Positions 50,170 to 60,262 of a stretch of 64,000 nucleotides of DNA are shown here, piece after piece. This stretch comes from SXOA01 sp051004015 (lineage in GTDB: Bacteria; Planctomycetota; Planctomycetia; Pirellulales; Pirellulaceae). Below the pieces are notes generated by a model, which worked only from the letters and a program-made list of their open reading frames with translations, was not told the origin of the DNA and searched no databases. Every line of letters starts with the position of its first letter. The stretch's first letter is position 1. Where the stretch lies: positions 1-64,000 of the forward strand of contig JBPCKT010000076.1 in assembly GCA_051004015.1 (NCBI GenBank). The letters are read 5' to 3'. The translations under genes were made by a program, and so were the position numbers.

Positions 50170-50364
50170 CGGTCGAACCCAGATCCAAGGAATTGAATGA
50201 TGCTCAAACTCTTACACTAACCCGGCTTCGTGCACCAGGAAACCAGTCGGCTCGCCTGGCAGCCGTTTCCCTTGCTTGCCATTCCCCTGGGGGCTACTAT
50301 CAAAGGGAGTTGACGGCTCGCCTGACCTTCGATTCCTCCTCCCGCCTGCCCGAAGGATTTCCTG

Positions 50365-53300
50365 ATGAAATGGATGTTCGCGCCAACCGTTTTGGCTCTT
50401 CACCTTTTGCCACTGGCAACGATTGCCGAGGATAAGGTCGAATATCTCCGCGATGTGAAGCCGATTCTGGCGACCCGCTGTTACCGCTGCCATAGCTCGC
50501 TAGAACAGGAGAGCAATTTCCGACTGGATAGCGTGCCGGCGCTGGTCAAAGGTGGAGACGGCGGGGCGGGGGTTGTGCCGGGAAAAAGTGGGGAAAGCCG
50601 ACTGATTGCGGCTGTGCTGCGGCAGGGTGATTTGAAGATGCCGCCCGAGGGAGACCCACTGACGGCGAAGCAAATCGAGACGCTTAAGGCGTGGATTGAC
50701 CAGGGAGCCACGCCGCCGCCGGAGGGGGCCGAAGCGAAGGTCGACCATTGGTCGTTCAAGAAGCCGGTCCGCCCGGCCGTGCCGATGCCGGCGAACAGCG
50801 CATTCGTCCGCAATCCCGTCGATGCCTTCGTCGCTGCGAAACATGAAGAGTTGAAATTGAAGCCCGTCGATGAAGCCAGCCAGCAGGTGCTGCTGCGGCG
50901 GGTTTATCTGGACCTCATCGGCCTGCCACCGACGCCGCAGCAGATGCAGGACTTCCTGAACGACAATTCGCCCGATGCTTATGAGAAGGTCGTCCATAGT
51001 TTGCTCAACAGCCCGCACCACGGAGAACGCTGGGGGCGGCACTGGATGGACGTTTGGCGGTACAGCGACTGGGACGGCTATGGAGCGGAAATCCGCGAGA
51101 GCCAGCCGCACATCTGGCGGTGGCGGGATTGGATTGTGGAGTCGCTAAACGCCGACCGACCGTATGACCGGATGATTGAGGAAATGCTGGCGGGGGACGA
51201 GTTGGCCCCGGAGGCCCCGGCCACCATTCGCGCCACCGGCTACTTGGTCCGCAACTGGTACAAGTTCAACCGAAACACATGGCTCGACAACACGGTGGAA
51301 CATACCGGCAAGGCGTTCATGGGGGTCACGTTCAACTGCGCCCGCTGCCATGACCACATGTACGATCCCATTAGCCAGGAGGAGTACTACAAGCTGCGGG
51401 CCGTCTTCGAGCCGCACGACATCCGGCTGGACCGGGTGCCGGGGCAGAGTGATACCGCGAAGGACGGCTTAGCCCGGGTCTTTGATGCCAAGGCGGAAAC
51501 TCAGACATTTCTTTTCGTCCGCGGTAACGATAAAGACCCAGTGAAAGATAAACCGCTGGCTCCGGCCGCGCCGAAAGTGTTTCAGCAAGTGAGCTTCGAC
51601 GTGCAGCCGGTGAATTTGCCGTCAACCGTTTGGTATCCGGGCTTGCAGGCCAGCGTGCAGGCGGAAACACTGGCGGCGGCGAAAACAGAAATTGAAAAGG
51701 CCAAGGCGGCCGTGATGACCGCGCAGCAGGCGCTGGCGACAGCAAAACAGCAGCAGGCGGAGTTTGCGGCGAAGGCGGCCGCTGAGCCAGACAAAGAGCC
51801 TTCTAAGACCGAGCCGGCGAAACCTTCCGAGCCGCTGATTGCGGACGATTTCGGCAAGCAAAAGGATGACGTCTGGAAGCTCGGCCCGGGAAAGTGGGAA
51901 TATAAGGACGGGCGGCTTATTCAGAGTGATCCGCAAGACGTGATGTGCGGCATCACCTCGGTCCAGTCGCATCCCCGCGATTTCGTCGCGAAGCTCAAGT
52001 ACAAGCTCACAGGGGGTGACACATACAAGTCGGTGGGCATCGCCTTTGACGCCGTTGGCGACAAGGATTTGCAAGCCGTCTATCTGAGTGCGGCTGGTCC
52101 AGGTCCGCATTGGTGGCAGAAGAAAGGCGGCGTCGACAGCTATCCCGTCACGATGCCCAAGGAAACGGTAGAGGAAGTCGGCAAGGAATATGAATTGACG
52201 CTGGCGGTGAAGGAGGGAGTGGCAAATGTTTCGGTCAATGGTCGTATGGTTCTGGCGTGCAAAGTCCCGGCTCAGCGGGCCAGCGAAGGGCGAATCATCT
52301 TTTGGACGTACGATGCGACGGCGGAATTTCTGCGGGCGGAAGTAAGCCCACTTCCAACGGGGTTGGTTCTGACGATGCCCGGCGGAGTGGCCTCGCCCGC
52401 GAATCAGGCGGACGCTTTGGCCGCAGCCGTCGCTGATGGCGAGAAGAGTGCCGCGATTGCTGAGAAGACGTTGGCGGCAGCGAGTTCGTCGGTCGTTTCG
52501 ATCGAAGCTCGCATTGCTGCGGATAAAGCTGCTTATGCGAATCCGCCCACTGCAAACGCCAAGGAACTGGCCCTGGCTGCAGGAAAGACCGAGCGAGAGC
52601 TGGCGTTGCTGAATGCCGAGAAAGCGTGGTTGCAAGCGGAGATCGCCGCTGCCAAGGCCAAGCGAGCGGTCAAGCCCAACGAGATGGCGACGGCCAAAGC
52701 CGCGACCGATGCCGATACGGCCGTTCAAAATGCCATCAAGGCCCGCGATTCCGCCCAGGCCGCGATCGCTCAGCCGAATGAAGCGTACTCCAAACTTACG
52801 CCTGTCTATCCCACCACCAGCACCGGCCGGCGGCTGGCCTTGGCGAAGTTCATTTCCTCCAAGGAAAATCCGCTGACCGCCCGCGTTGCCATCAACCACA
52901 TTTGGTTGCGGCACTTCGGCACGCCGCTCGTCCCGAGCGTTTTTGATTTCGGCCTCAATGGCAAGCAGCCGACCAACCAGCCGCTGCTCGACTGGCTGGC
53001 CGTGGAGCTGATAGAGAGCGGCTGGAGCCAGAAGCACATTCACCGGCTGATTGTGACGAGCCGGACGTATCGGCTCTCCTCCACGGCGAGCGGGGGGCGT
53101 CAGCCCCCTGATACTTCGGCGAATTCCACAATCGACTCCGAGAACAAATACTACTGGCGGCAGAATCCCCGGCGGATGGAAGCGGAGATTGTGCGGGATG
53201 CCACGCTGTATGTGGCGGGGTCGCTGGACGTGGCGATGGGTGGGCCGGACATCGACAACAACACCGGTCTCACTTCCAATCGCCGCAGCATCTACTTCCG

Positions 53301-53745
53301 CAGCACGAAGGAGAAGAAGATGCAGTTCCTCTCCCTCTTCGACAGCGCCAACGTCGTCGAATGCTATCGCCGCAGCGAGAGCATCGCCCCCCAGCAAGCC
53401 TTGGCGATGGCAAACAGCTCCCTCACGCTCGCCCAATCGCGGCTGCTGGCCAAGAAGCTGAGCGAGGCCCTCGCTGCCGCCAATCCGCCGGCCGATCAGG
53501 CGGATGCGAAGTTCGTGGAAGACGCCTTCTCCAGGACTCTCAACCGGCCGCCCAGCAGCGACGAGCAAACCACTTGCGTCGCCTTCCTCACCGAGCAAGC
53601 CCAGCGTCTTGCCGCTGGCTCCTTGTCTCCCTTCACCGCCGGCCCCGCGGCTACCGTTCCACCTTCCGCGGACCCTCGGCAGCGGGCGCGGGAAAACCTG
53701 GTGCATGTGCTGATGAACCACAATGATTTCTTGACGGTGCGGTAA
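50365..53745 (+). CDS. PSCyt1-DUF1549-DUF1553 fusion with inserted sandwich domain
   Basis: 1126 residues with a signal peptide (MKWMFAPTVLALHLLPLATIA). PSCyt1: VEYLRDVKPILATRCYRCHS (CxxCH), then LKMPPEGDPLTAKQIETLKA. DUF1549: PVDAFVAAKHEELKLKPVDE, LLRRVYLDLIGLPPTPQQMQ and FNCARCHDHMYDPISQEEYY (CxxCH). Then two Ala/Lys-rich helical stretches (about 430-480 and 680-800) enclose a jelly-roll-like domain (about 490-660; DDFGKQKDDVWKLGPGKWEY). DUF1553 closes it (LAKFISSKENPLTARVAINH, VTSRTYRLSS, SNRRSIYFRSTKEKKMQFLS). The insert resembles a DUF1080-type carbohydrate-binding domain, so I infer a surface glycan-related role. Confidence 0.88.
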   Translation: MKWMFAPTVLALHLLPLATIAEDKVEYLRDVKPILATRCYRCHSSLEQESNFRLDSVPALVKGGDGGAGVVPGKSGESRLIAAVLRQGDLKMPPEGDPLTAKQIETLKAWIDQGATPPPEGAEAKVDHWSFKKPVRPAVPMPANSAFVRNPVDAFVAAKHEELKLKPVDEASQQVLLRRVYLDLIGLPPTPQQMQDFLNDNSPDAYEKVVHSLLNSPHHGERWGRHWMDVWRYSDWDGYGAEIRESQPHIWRWRDWIVESLNADRPYDRMIEEMLAGDELAPEAPATIRATGYLVRNWYKFNRNTWLDNTVEHTGKAFMGVTFNCARCHDHMYDPISQEEYYKLRAVFEPHDIRLDRVPGQSDTAKDGLARVFDAKAETQTFLFVRGNDKDPVKDKPLAPAAPKVFQQVSFDVQPVNLPSTVWYPGLQASVQAETLAAAKTEIEKAKAAVMTAQQALATAKQQQAEFAAKAAAEPDKEPSKTEPAKPSEPLIADDFGKQKDDVWKLGPGKWEYKDGRLIQSDPQDVMCGITSVQSHPRDFVAKLKYKLTGGDTYKSVGIAFDAVGDKDLQAVYLSAAGPGPHWWQKKGGVDSYPVTMPKETVEEVGKEYELTLAVKEGVANVSVNGRMVLACKVPAQRASEGRIIFWTYDATAEFLRAEVSPLPTGLVLTMPGGVASPANQADALAAAVADGEKSAAIAEKTLAAASSSVVSIEARIAADKAAYANPPTANAKELALAAGKTERELALLNAEKAWLQAEIAAAKAKRAVKPNEMATAKAATDADTAVQNAIKARDSAQAAIAQPNEAYSKLTPVYPTTSTGRRLALAKFISSKENPLTARVAINHIWLRHFGTPLVPSVFDFGLNGKQPTNQPLLDWLAVELIESGWSQKHIHRLIVTSRTYRLSSTASGGRQPPDTSANSTIDSENKYYWRQNPRRMEAEIVRDATLYVAGSLDVAMGGPDIDNNTGLTSNRRSIYFRSTKEKKMQFLSLFDSANVVECYRRSESIAPQQALAMANSSLTLAQSRLLAKKLSEALAAANPPADQADAKFVEDAFSRTLNRPPSSDEQTTCVAFLTEQAQRLAAGSLSPFTAGPAATVPPSADPRQRARENLVHVLMNHNDFLTVR

Positions 53746-53950
53746 CGAGAGCACTCTCGAGGCATCATCCACGGCCACCAGTGGTTGGACAAAATCTCCA
53801 AATCGTGGATACTCAGGAAAACGCTTCTGGCGGATGAGCCGTCTTAAGGGAAGCGTAGCCGCCAGGGGGGATTCCTCTTTCTTGGGATCGCTGGGCGGCC
53901 AGGCCGTTTCACACGTGCATTCTCGGATTCTTGCCTAAGGCAGACCTGCC

Positions 53951-56900
53951 ATGAAGCGAAACATTCTGATCGGGATGAGTGGTGTCCTGTTTCTTGCCCT
54001 CCTCCTCGTTAGCGGGGCTTTTTCCCAGGGACCGGGCGGGCCGGAGCTGCGGGCCAAGAGCCAGAAGGCCATGACCGACGGCAACTTCAAGGACGCCTAT
54101 GAAGGTTTCAAGAAGCTCTGCCTGGACCCCAAGGATGAGCCTCCGCAGGTGGCCAATGACCTCAACCAGGCGGTGCAGTGCCTACACAATCTGGGGCGAA
54201 TCAACGAAATCGACGAGCTGGTTGAAGGGACGATTACCGCCCACAAGGGGAACTGGCGACTGCTCGCGGCGGCCGCTCAGCAATATGTCCATTTGCAGCA
54301 TCAGGGGTTCATCATCGCGGGAAAGTTTGAGCGCGGGCCGCACCGGGGTGGGGGCAAATTCGCCAACTCCGTCGAGCGGGACCGGACCCGGGGAATGCAA
54401 CTGCTCAATCAGGCACTGCCGCTGGTTGCCAAAGATGACAACAAGGCCGAGGTGGCCCAGTTCTATCTCAATTTCGCGGAAACGCTGCTCAACCATCGCG
54501 GCGTCCACGAGGCCTGGCGCTTGCAGTATTTGACGAACCTGGCCGAGCTGCCGGATTATGACGAGGCGTACTACGGCTACCGCGAGTACAACGGCGCGCC
54601 AGTGGATGCCGAAGGGAAACCGGTCTATCACACCACGCCCAAAAAGTGGGAAGTGGCGGAGACGGACGGCCAGCGCTGGCGGTGGCTGCTTGAGCAGGCC
54701 GCGGAAAATCACCCCCCCATCAAGGACCAGGTGCGGATGCACTTCGCCCAGTTCATGGAACAGCTCTTTGGCGTACAGACCATGGCTCAGGGGCGCTGGG
54801 GCCGCGGCTTCGGCGGAGGAGTGAGCGACGACGATACCAAGAAAAACGAAAGCGGCACTTACGACCTGCACACGCTGAAGGAAGACGAAACCATCGCCAA
54901 GCTGGCCTCGGGCATCAAGCGCTTCAAGCTCCCCGACGAGTTCAACTTCATCAAGATCTATCAGCAGGTGGCGGCGGATGGAAAGGGCATGTGGGGAGAA
55001 AACGCCCTCACGCAGCTCTCCCAGGTCTTTGAGAACCGCCGCCAATATCCCGCTGCCGCCAAATACTGGCAGCAGAACATCAAGAGCTTCGGTCCCGGCC
55101 AAAACAACTGGAAGAACGAGCGGCTCGAGCAAATCGTCAGCAACTGGGGCACGTTCGAAGGGGTCGCCACGCAGCCCGCCGGCCAAGGAGCCACGGTCGA
55201 ATTCCGCTACCGCAACGGCAAGCAGGTAAAGTTCGACGCCAGGAAAATCAAGGTCCCCGAGCTGCTGGCGGACATCAAGGCCTACCTCAAGTCCGATCCG
55301 GGCAACCGCATCGACTGGAACAAAATCAACATCGCCAACATCGGCTATCGATTGGTGCATGAAGCGGATACGAAATATCTGGGCGAAGCGACCGCGGCTT
55401 GGGAGTTGGACCTCGAGCCGCGCGAAAACCACTTCGACAAGCGGATCACCGTCACCACACCGTTGCAAAAGCCGGGGGCCTACCTGGTGACGGCCACGAT
55501 GGCCAATGGCAACGTCAGCAAGATCATCCTGTGGGTCGCGGACACCGCCATCGTCCGCAAGCAGCTCGACGGAAAGACTCTGTATTACATCGCCGACGCG
55601 GTCACCGGCTCCCCCATCGCCGACGCCAACCTGGAATTCTTCGGCTGGCAACAGCGGCACCTGGGGGGCAATCGCTACCAGGTGGTCACTACGAATTTCG
55701 CCGAAAACACCAATGCGGACGGCATGGTGACACCGGACCCGAAAGACCTGAAGGAAGAAGGCTATCAGTGGCTCGTCACCTCGACGACCAAGAACGGCCG
55801 CTTCGCCTTTCAGGGCTTCCTCAACGTCTGGACCGGCCGCATCCACGACCAGGAATACAACCAAATCAAGGCCTTCGCGATGACGGACCGCCCGGTCTAT
55901 CGGCCGGGCCAAAAAGTGAACTTCAAATTCTGGGTCCGCAAGGCTCAATACGACCAGCCGGATGCCTCGGACTTTGCCAAGAAGACGTTCGTCATTGAAG
56001 TCCATAGCCCCAAGGGAGAGAAGGTTCTCGACAAGACCATCGAAGCCGACGAATACGGCGGGATTGTCGGTGAGTACGACCTGCCGGCCGATGCCACGCT
56101 CGGCCAGTACTACATCAACATCATGGACCCGCCGCGGCAGAATGGTTATGCCACCGGCGGCAACACGTTCCGAGTGGAGGAGTATAAGAAGCCGGAATAT
56201 GAGGTGACGATTGACGCCCCGAAAGAGCCGGTGATGCTCGGCGAGAAAATCACGGCCAAGATCAACGCCAAGTACTACTTCGGCTCGCCGGTGACCAAGG
56301 CCAAAGTGAAGTACAAGGTGCTGCGGACCGACCACTCGCAGGAGTGGTATCCCCACATGCCGTGGGACTGGTGCTACGGCCCCGGTTATTGGTGGTATGC
56401 CTACGATTACCCGTGGTACAAGGGCTTCCACGAATGGGCCGGCTGCATGCGTCCATTGCCGCCGTGGATTTGGCGAGGTCATCAGCAGCCGCCGGAAGTG
56501 GTGGCCGAGGTGGAGCGCGAGATTGGCGAGGATGGCACCATCAGCGTGGAGATCGATACGGCTGTCGCCAAGGAACTGCACGGCAATACCGACCACGAAT
56601 ACACCGTGACCGCGGAAGTGCGAGATGACAGTCGCCGCACCATCGTCGGCACCGGCAAGGTGCTCGTCGCCCGCAAGCCGTTCAAGATTTTCTCCTGGGT
56701 GGACCGGGGCTACTACCGCGTCGGCGATGTGATCCAGGCCAATTTCAAGGCTCAAACGCTCGATGATAAGCCGGTCCCCGGCAAGGGCTCGCTCACGCTC
56801 CTCAAGATCACCTACGACAAGAACCGGCAGCCGGTGGAAACGCCGGTGCAGCGGTGGGACTTGAATACCGGCGAAGAGGGAATGGCCAAGCAGCAGATCA

Positions 56901-59900
56901 AGGCCACGCAAAAGGGACAGTATCGCCTTTCCTACAAGCTCACTGACAGCAAGAAGCATGTCATCGAAGGGGGCTATCTCTTTACCATCGTCGGCCAGGG
57001 CTTTGACGGGGCCGATTTCCGCTTCAACAACGTCGAGCTCATTCCCGACAAGCAGGCCTACAACCCCGGCGAAAAGGTCAGCTTGCAGCTCAACACGGAC
57101 CGGGCGAACAGCACCGTCCTGCTCTTCATCAGGCCGACCAACGGCGTTTATCTCGCCCCCAAGCTCCTGCGGCTGAAGGGGAAGAGCGTGATCGAAGAGA
57201 TCGCCGTCATCAAGAAGGACATGCCGAACTTCTTCGTCGAGGCCGTGACCGTCAGCGGCGGCAAGGTCTACACCGAAACCAAGGAGCTGATTGTGCCGCC
57301 CGAAAAGCGGGTGCTGAATGTCGAGGTGCTCCCTTCCGCGAAGGAATACAAGCCGGGTGAGAAGGCCAAAGTGAAGGTCCATCTGACCGATTTCAACGGC
57401 GAGAACTTCGTCGGCTCCACCGTGTTGACGATGTACGACAAGTCGGTGGAATACATTTCCGGCGGCTCGAACGTGCCGGATATCAAGGACTTTTTCTGGA
57501 AGTGGCGGCGGCACCATAACCCGCAGCAGTATGACAGCCTGTCGATGCTCGCCGGACAAAATATGACCTTGCCCAATAAGCCGGGCATGGGTTTCCTCGG
57601 CGTCTTCGGCCACTCCGTGGCGGAAGAACTGGACGTGCTAGCGGAGGGAGCCGCGGAGGCTGCGACCAGCGCCCCGGGCGGCCCCGCCGGCTTTGGCGGC
57701 GGTGGAATGCGCGGGCGGGCCATGTTTGCCAACGGCCTGGCGGCGCCTGGTGCACCGATGGCTGGGGGTGCCGCCATGGCGAAATCCGCCGCGATGCGCG
57801 ACTCGAATGCTTACTTTGCGGAGGACAAGCAGGGTCTCCGCGTCGAACGCGAGCAGCAAGGGCAGGACCGCGCCAACAAGCCTGGCGATCCAGGCGGCAC
57901 GGGTCCGCTCGTCGAAGCAACCGTCCGCAGCAAATTCGCGGACACGGCCAAATGGGTTGCGTCGCTCACGACCGACAAGACCGGCAATGCCGAAATTGAG
58001 CTGGACATGCCGGAAAACCTCACTTCCTGGAAAATCCGGGTCTGGGGGATGGGGCATGGCACCAAAGTCGGCAGTGGCGAAGCCGATGTGGTGACGCGAA
58101 AGAACTTGATTGTCCGCCTGCAGGCTCCTCGCTTCTTTGTGCAGAAGGACGAAGTGGTCCTGTCGGCGAACGTCCACAACTATCTCAAGACCGCCAAGGA
58201 TGTCAGCGTTTCGCTGGAAATTCCCGGCAACAAGCTGAAGTCGGCTGCTCCGCTTACCAAAAAGGTCAAAATCCCAGCCGGCGGCGAGATGCGCGTCGAT
58301 TGGCTCTGCACCGTGCTAGATGAAGGCGAGGCAGTCGTTCGCATGAAGGGACTGACCGACGAAGAGTCCGACGCGATGGAAATGAAGCTGCCGTGTTTCA
58401 TTCATGGCATGCTCAAGACCGATTCCTACGCCGGCACCGTCAAGCCGGACAAAGACTCGTCCCGCGTCAGCTTCAATGTTCCCAAGGAGCGCCGCGTCGA
58501 GCAGAGCCTGCTGGAGGTCCGCTACAGCCCGTCGCTGGCGATGGCCATGGTGGATGCGCTGCCGTATTTGGCCGAGTATCCCTACAACTCGACCGATCAG
58601 ACACTCAACCGCTTCCTGCCGAGCGTGATCACCCAGCGGACGCTGATCGACATGAAGCTCAATCTGGCCGCCATCCGCGACAAGCGGACCAACCTCAACG
58701 CCCAGGAAATCGGCGACGACAAGGAACGCGCCAAAGGCTGGAAACGGTTCGACCGTAACCCCGTCTTCGACGAAGAGGAGCTTGCCCGCATGGTCAAGGA
58801 AGGGGTGAAGGCCCTCACCGAGCAGCAGATCAGCGACGGCGGCTGGGGGTGGTTCAGCGGCGCGGGGGAGCAAAGCTGGCCCCACACCACGGCTGTCGTG
58901 GTGCATGGCTTGCAGGTTGCGAAAGCCAATGATGTGGCCCTCGTTCCAGGCATGTTGGAACGGGGCATCGAATGGCTCAAGCGGTATCAGGCCGAGCAGA
59001 TCCAGTACATCAAGAACTGGGAGAAGAAGGAGCCCAACATCCGCAAAAAGCAGTTCGCCGACGAGCTGGATGCCTTCGTCTATATGATCCTCGTGGACGC
59101 CGACAGCAACAACGACGAGATGAAGGACTTTCTCTACCGCGACCGGGTTCACCTGGCAGTCTATGCCAAGGCGATGTTCGGCCTGGCACTGGAAAAGATC
59201 GGCGACAAGGAAAAGCTGGCGATGATCCTGGAGAACATCAAGCAGTTCGTCGTCGAGGATGAAGAGAATGAAACCGCCTACCTCAAGCTGCCGGAGAACA
59301 ACTACTGGTGGTATTGGTACGGCAGCGAGGTGGAAGCCAACGCTTACTACCTCAAGCTGCTGGCCAAAACAGACGGCAAGGGAGAGCGGGCGCCGCGGCT
59401 GGTGAAGTACCTGCTCAACAACCGCAAGCACGCCACCTACTGGTCCAGCACCCGCGACACGGCCGTCTGCGTGGAAGCCTTCGCCGAGTTCATCCGCGCC
59501 AGCGGCGAACAAGAGCCGCAGATGACGGTCGAGCTTTGGCTGGACGGCGAAAAGAAGAAGGAAGTGGAAATCACCAAGGACAACCTCTTCACGTATGACA
59601 ACAAGTTCGTGGTGGCGGGAGCCGATCTCAAGGACGGCGGCCACGAAGTGGAAATCCGCCGCAAGGGAAAGGGAAATGTCTACTTCAACGCCTACGTCAC
59701 CAACTTCACGCTGGAGGACCACATCACCAAGGCCGGCCTGGAGGTGAAGGTCAACCGGAAGTACTACCAGCTCATTCCAGTGGACAAGAAGATCAAGGTG
59801 GAAGGTGTCCGCGGCCAGGCCCTGGATCAGAAAGTGGAAAAGTTCGTGCGCAAGGAGCTCAAGGAAGGAGACACGCTCAAGAGCGGCGACCAGGTCGAAA

Positions 59901-60211
59901 TCGAGCTCGAAATCGACAGCAAGAACGATTACGAGTACATCCTCTTCGAGGACATGAAAGCCGCCGGTTTTGAGCCGGTCGATCTCCGCAGCGGCTACAA
60001 CAGCAACAGCCTGGGAGCGTACATGGAGCTGCGGGATAATCGCGTCAGCTTCTTCGTCCGCGCCTTGGCCCGCGGCAAGCACTCCGTTTCGTACAAAATG
60101 CGGGCCGAAATCCCCGGCAAATTCGCCGCCCTGCCGGCGAAGGCTTCGGCGATGTACGCGCCGGAGCTGCGGGGGAATTCGGACGAGATCAAGCTGAAGA
60201 TTGTGGACTAG
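53951..60211 (+). CDS. Giant alpha-2-macroglobulin-like protein, thioester lost
   Basis: 2086 residues with a signal peptide (MKRNILIGMSGVLFLALLLV). The first ~400 residues are helical and TPR-like. Macroglobulin domains follow, with MG2-type MTDRPVYRPGQKVNFKFWVR (about 643) and later FKIFSWVDRGYYRVGDVIQA. A Trp/Tyr-rich segment lies at about 797-843, and a Gly/Ala/Met-rich bait-like segment at about 1232-1282 (GFGGGGMRGRAMFANGLAAP). Then comes the complement-like part (ENLTSWKIRVWGMGHGTKVG) and an alpha-toroid (QQISDGGWGWFSGAGEQSWP). At the thioester position YPYGCTEQ reads YPYNSTDQ (Ser1547), so no thioester can form. Bacterial homologues trap proteases outside the cell; here trapping would be noncovalent. 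Confidence 0.9.
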   Translation: MKRNILIGMSGVLFLALLLVSGAFSQGPGGPELRAKSQKAMTDGNFKDAYEGFKKLCLDPKDEPPQVANDLNQAVQCLHNLGRINEIDELVEGTITAHKGNWRLLAAAAQQYVHLQHQGFIIAGKFERGPHRGGGKFANSVERDRTRGMQLLNQALPLVAKDDNKAEVAQFYLNFAETLLNHRGVHEAWRLQYLTNLAELPDYDEAYYGYREYNGAPVDAEGKPVYHTTPKKWEVAETDGQRWRWLLEQAAENHPPIKDQVRMHFAQFMEQLFGVQTMAQGRWGRGFGGGVSDDDTKKNESGTYDLHTLKEDETIAKLASGIKRFKLPDEFNFIKIYQQVAADGKGMWGENALTQLSQVFENRRQYPAAAKYWQQNIKSFGPGQNNWKNERLEQIVSNWGTFEGVATQPAGQGATVEFRYRNGKQVKFDARKIKVPELLADIKAYLKSDPGNRIDWNKINIANIGYRLVHEADTKYLGEATAAWELDLEPRENHFDKRITVTTPLQKPGAYLVTATMANGNVSKIILWVADTAIVRKQLDGKTLYYIADAVTGSPIADANLEFFGWQQRHLGGNRYQVVTTNFAENTNADGMVTPDPKDLKEEGYQWLVTSTTKNGRFAFQGFLNVWTGRIHDQEYNQIKAFAMTDRPVYRPGQKVNFKFWVRKAQYDQPDASDFAKKTFVIEVHSPKGEKVLDKTIEADEYGGIVGEYDLPADATLGQYYINIMDPPRQNGYATGGNTFRVEEYKKPEYEVTIDAPKEPVMLGEKITAKINAKYYFGSPVTKAKVKYKVLRTDHSQEWYPHMPWDWCYGPGYWWYAYDYPWYKGFHEWAGCMRPLPPWIWRGHQQPPEVVAEVEREIGEDGTISVEIDTAVAKELHGNTDHEYTVTAEVRDDSRRTIVGTGKVLVARKPFKIFSWVDRGYYRVGDVIQANFKAQTLDDKPVPGKGSLTLLKITYDKNRQPVETPVQRWDLNTGEEGMAKQQIKATQKGQYRLSYKLTDSKKHVIEGGYLFTIVGQGFDGADFRFNNVELIPDKQAYNPGEKVSLQLNTDRANSTVLLFIRPTNGVYLAPKLLRLKGKSVIEEIAVIKKDMPNFFVEAVTVSGGKVYTETKELIVPPEKRVLNVEVLPSAKEYKPGEKAKVKVHLTDFNGENFVGSTVLTMYDKSVEYISGGSNVPDIKDFFWKWRRHHNPQQYDSLSMLAGQNMTLPNKPGMGFLGVFGHSVAEELDVLAEGAAEAATSAPGGPAGFGGGGMRGRAMFANGLAAPGAPMAGGAAMAKSAAMRDSNAYFAEDKQGLRVEREQQGQDRANKPGDPGGTGPLVEATVRSKFADTAKWVASLTTDKTGNAEIELDMPENLTSWKIRVWGMGHGTKVGSGEADVVTRKNLIVRLQAPRFFVQKDEVVLSANVHNYLKTAKDVSVSLEIPGNKLKSAAPLTKKVKIPAGGEMRVDWLCTVLDEGEAVVRMKGLTDEESDAMEMKLPCFIHGMLKTDSYAGTVKPDKDSSRVSFNVPKERRVEQSLLEVRYSPSLAMAMVDALPYLAEYPYNSTDQTLNRFLPSVITQRTLIDMKLNLAAIRDKRTNLNAQEIGDDKERAKGWKRFDRNPVFDEEELARMVKEGVKALTEQQISDGGWGWFSGAGEQSWPHTTAVVVHGLQVAKANDVALVPGMLERGIEWLKRYQAEQIQYIKNWEKKEPNIRKKQFADELDAFVYMILVDADSNNDEMKDFLYRDRVHLAVYAKAMFGLALEKIGDKEKLAMILENIKQFVVEDEENETAYLKLPENNYWWYWYGSEVEANAYYLKLLAKTDGKGERAPRLVKYLLNNRKHATYWSSTRDTAVCVEAFAEFIRASGEQEPQMTVELWLDGEKKKEVEITKDNLFTYDNKFVVAGADLKDGGHEVEIRRKGKGNVYFNAYVTNFTLEDHITKAGLEVKVNRKYYQLIPVDKKIKVEGVRGQALDQKVEKFVRKELKEGDTLKSGDQVEIELEIDSKNDYEYILFEDMKAAGFEPVDLRSGYNSNSLGAYMELRDNRVSFFVRALARGKHSVSYKMRAEIPGKFAALPAKASAMYAPELRGNSDEIKLKIVD

Positions 60212-60262
60212 GTAGGGCCGGCGGAGAAGGTGAAGCTGGCGGTCAATTACAGGGTCGCATAG

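Noticed and set aside
51622..53778. A 718-codon minus-strand frame opposite the DUF1549/DUF1553 fusion
   Set aside because: Arg/Gly/His-rich shadow without motifs.
54182..57613. A 1143-codon minus-strand frame, with a similar one at 58316-60850
   Set aside because: Both oppose the macroglobulin gene. Their products are His/Leu/Val-rich without motifs; GC-rich coding DNA commonly leaves the opposite frame open.
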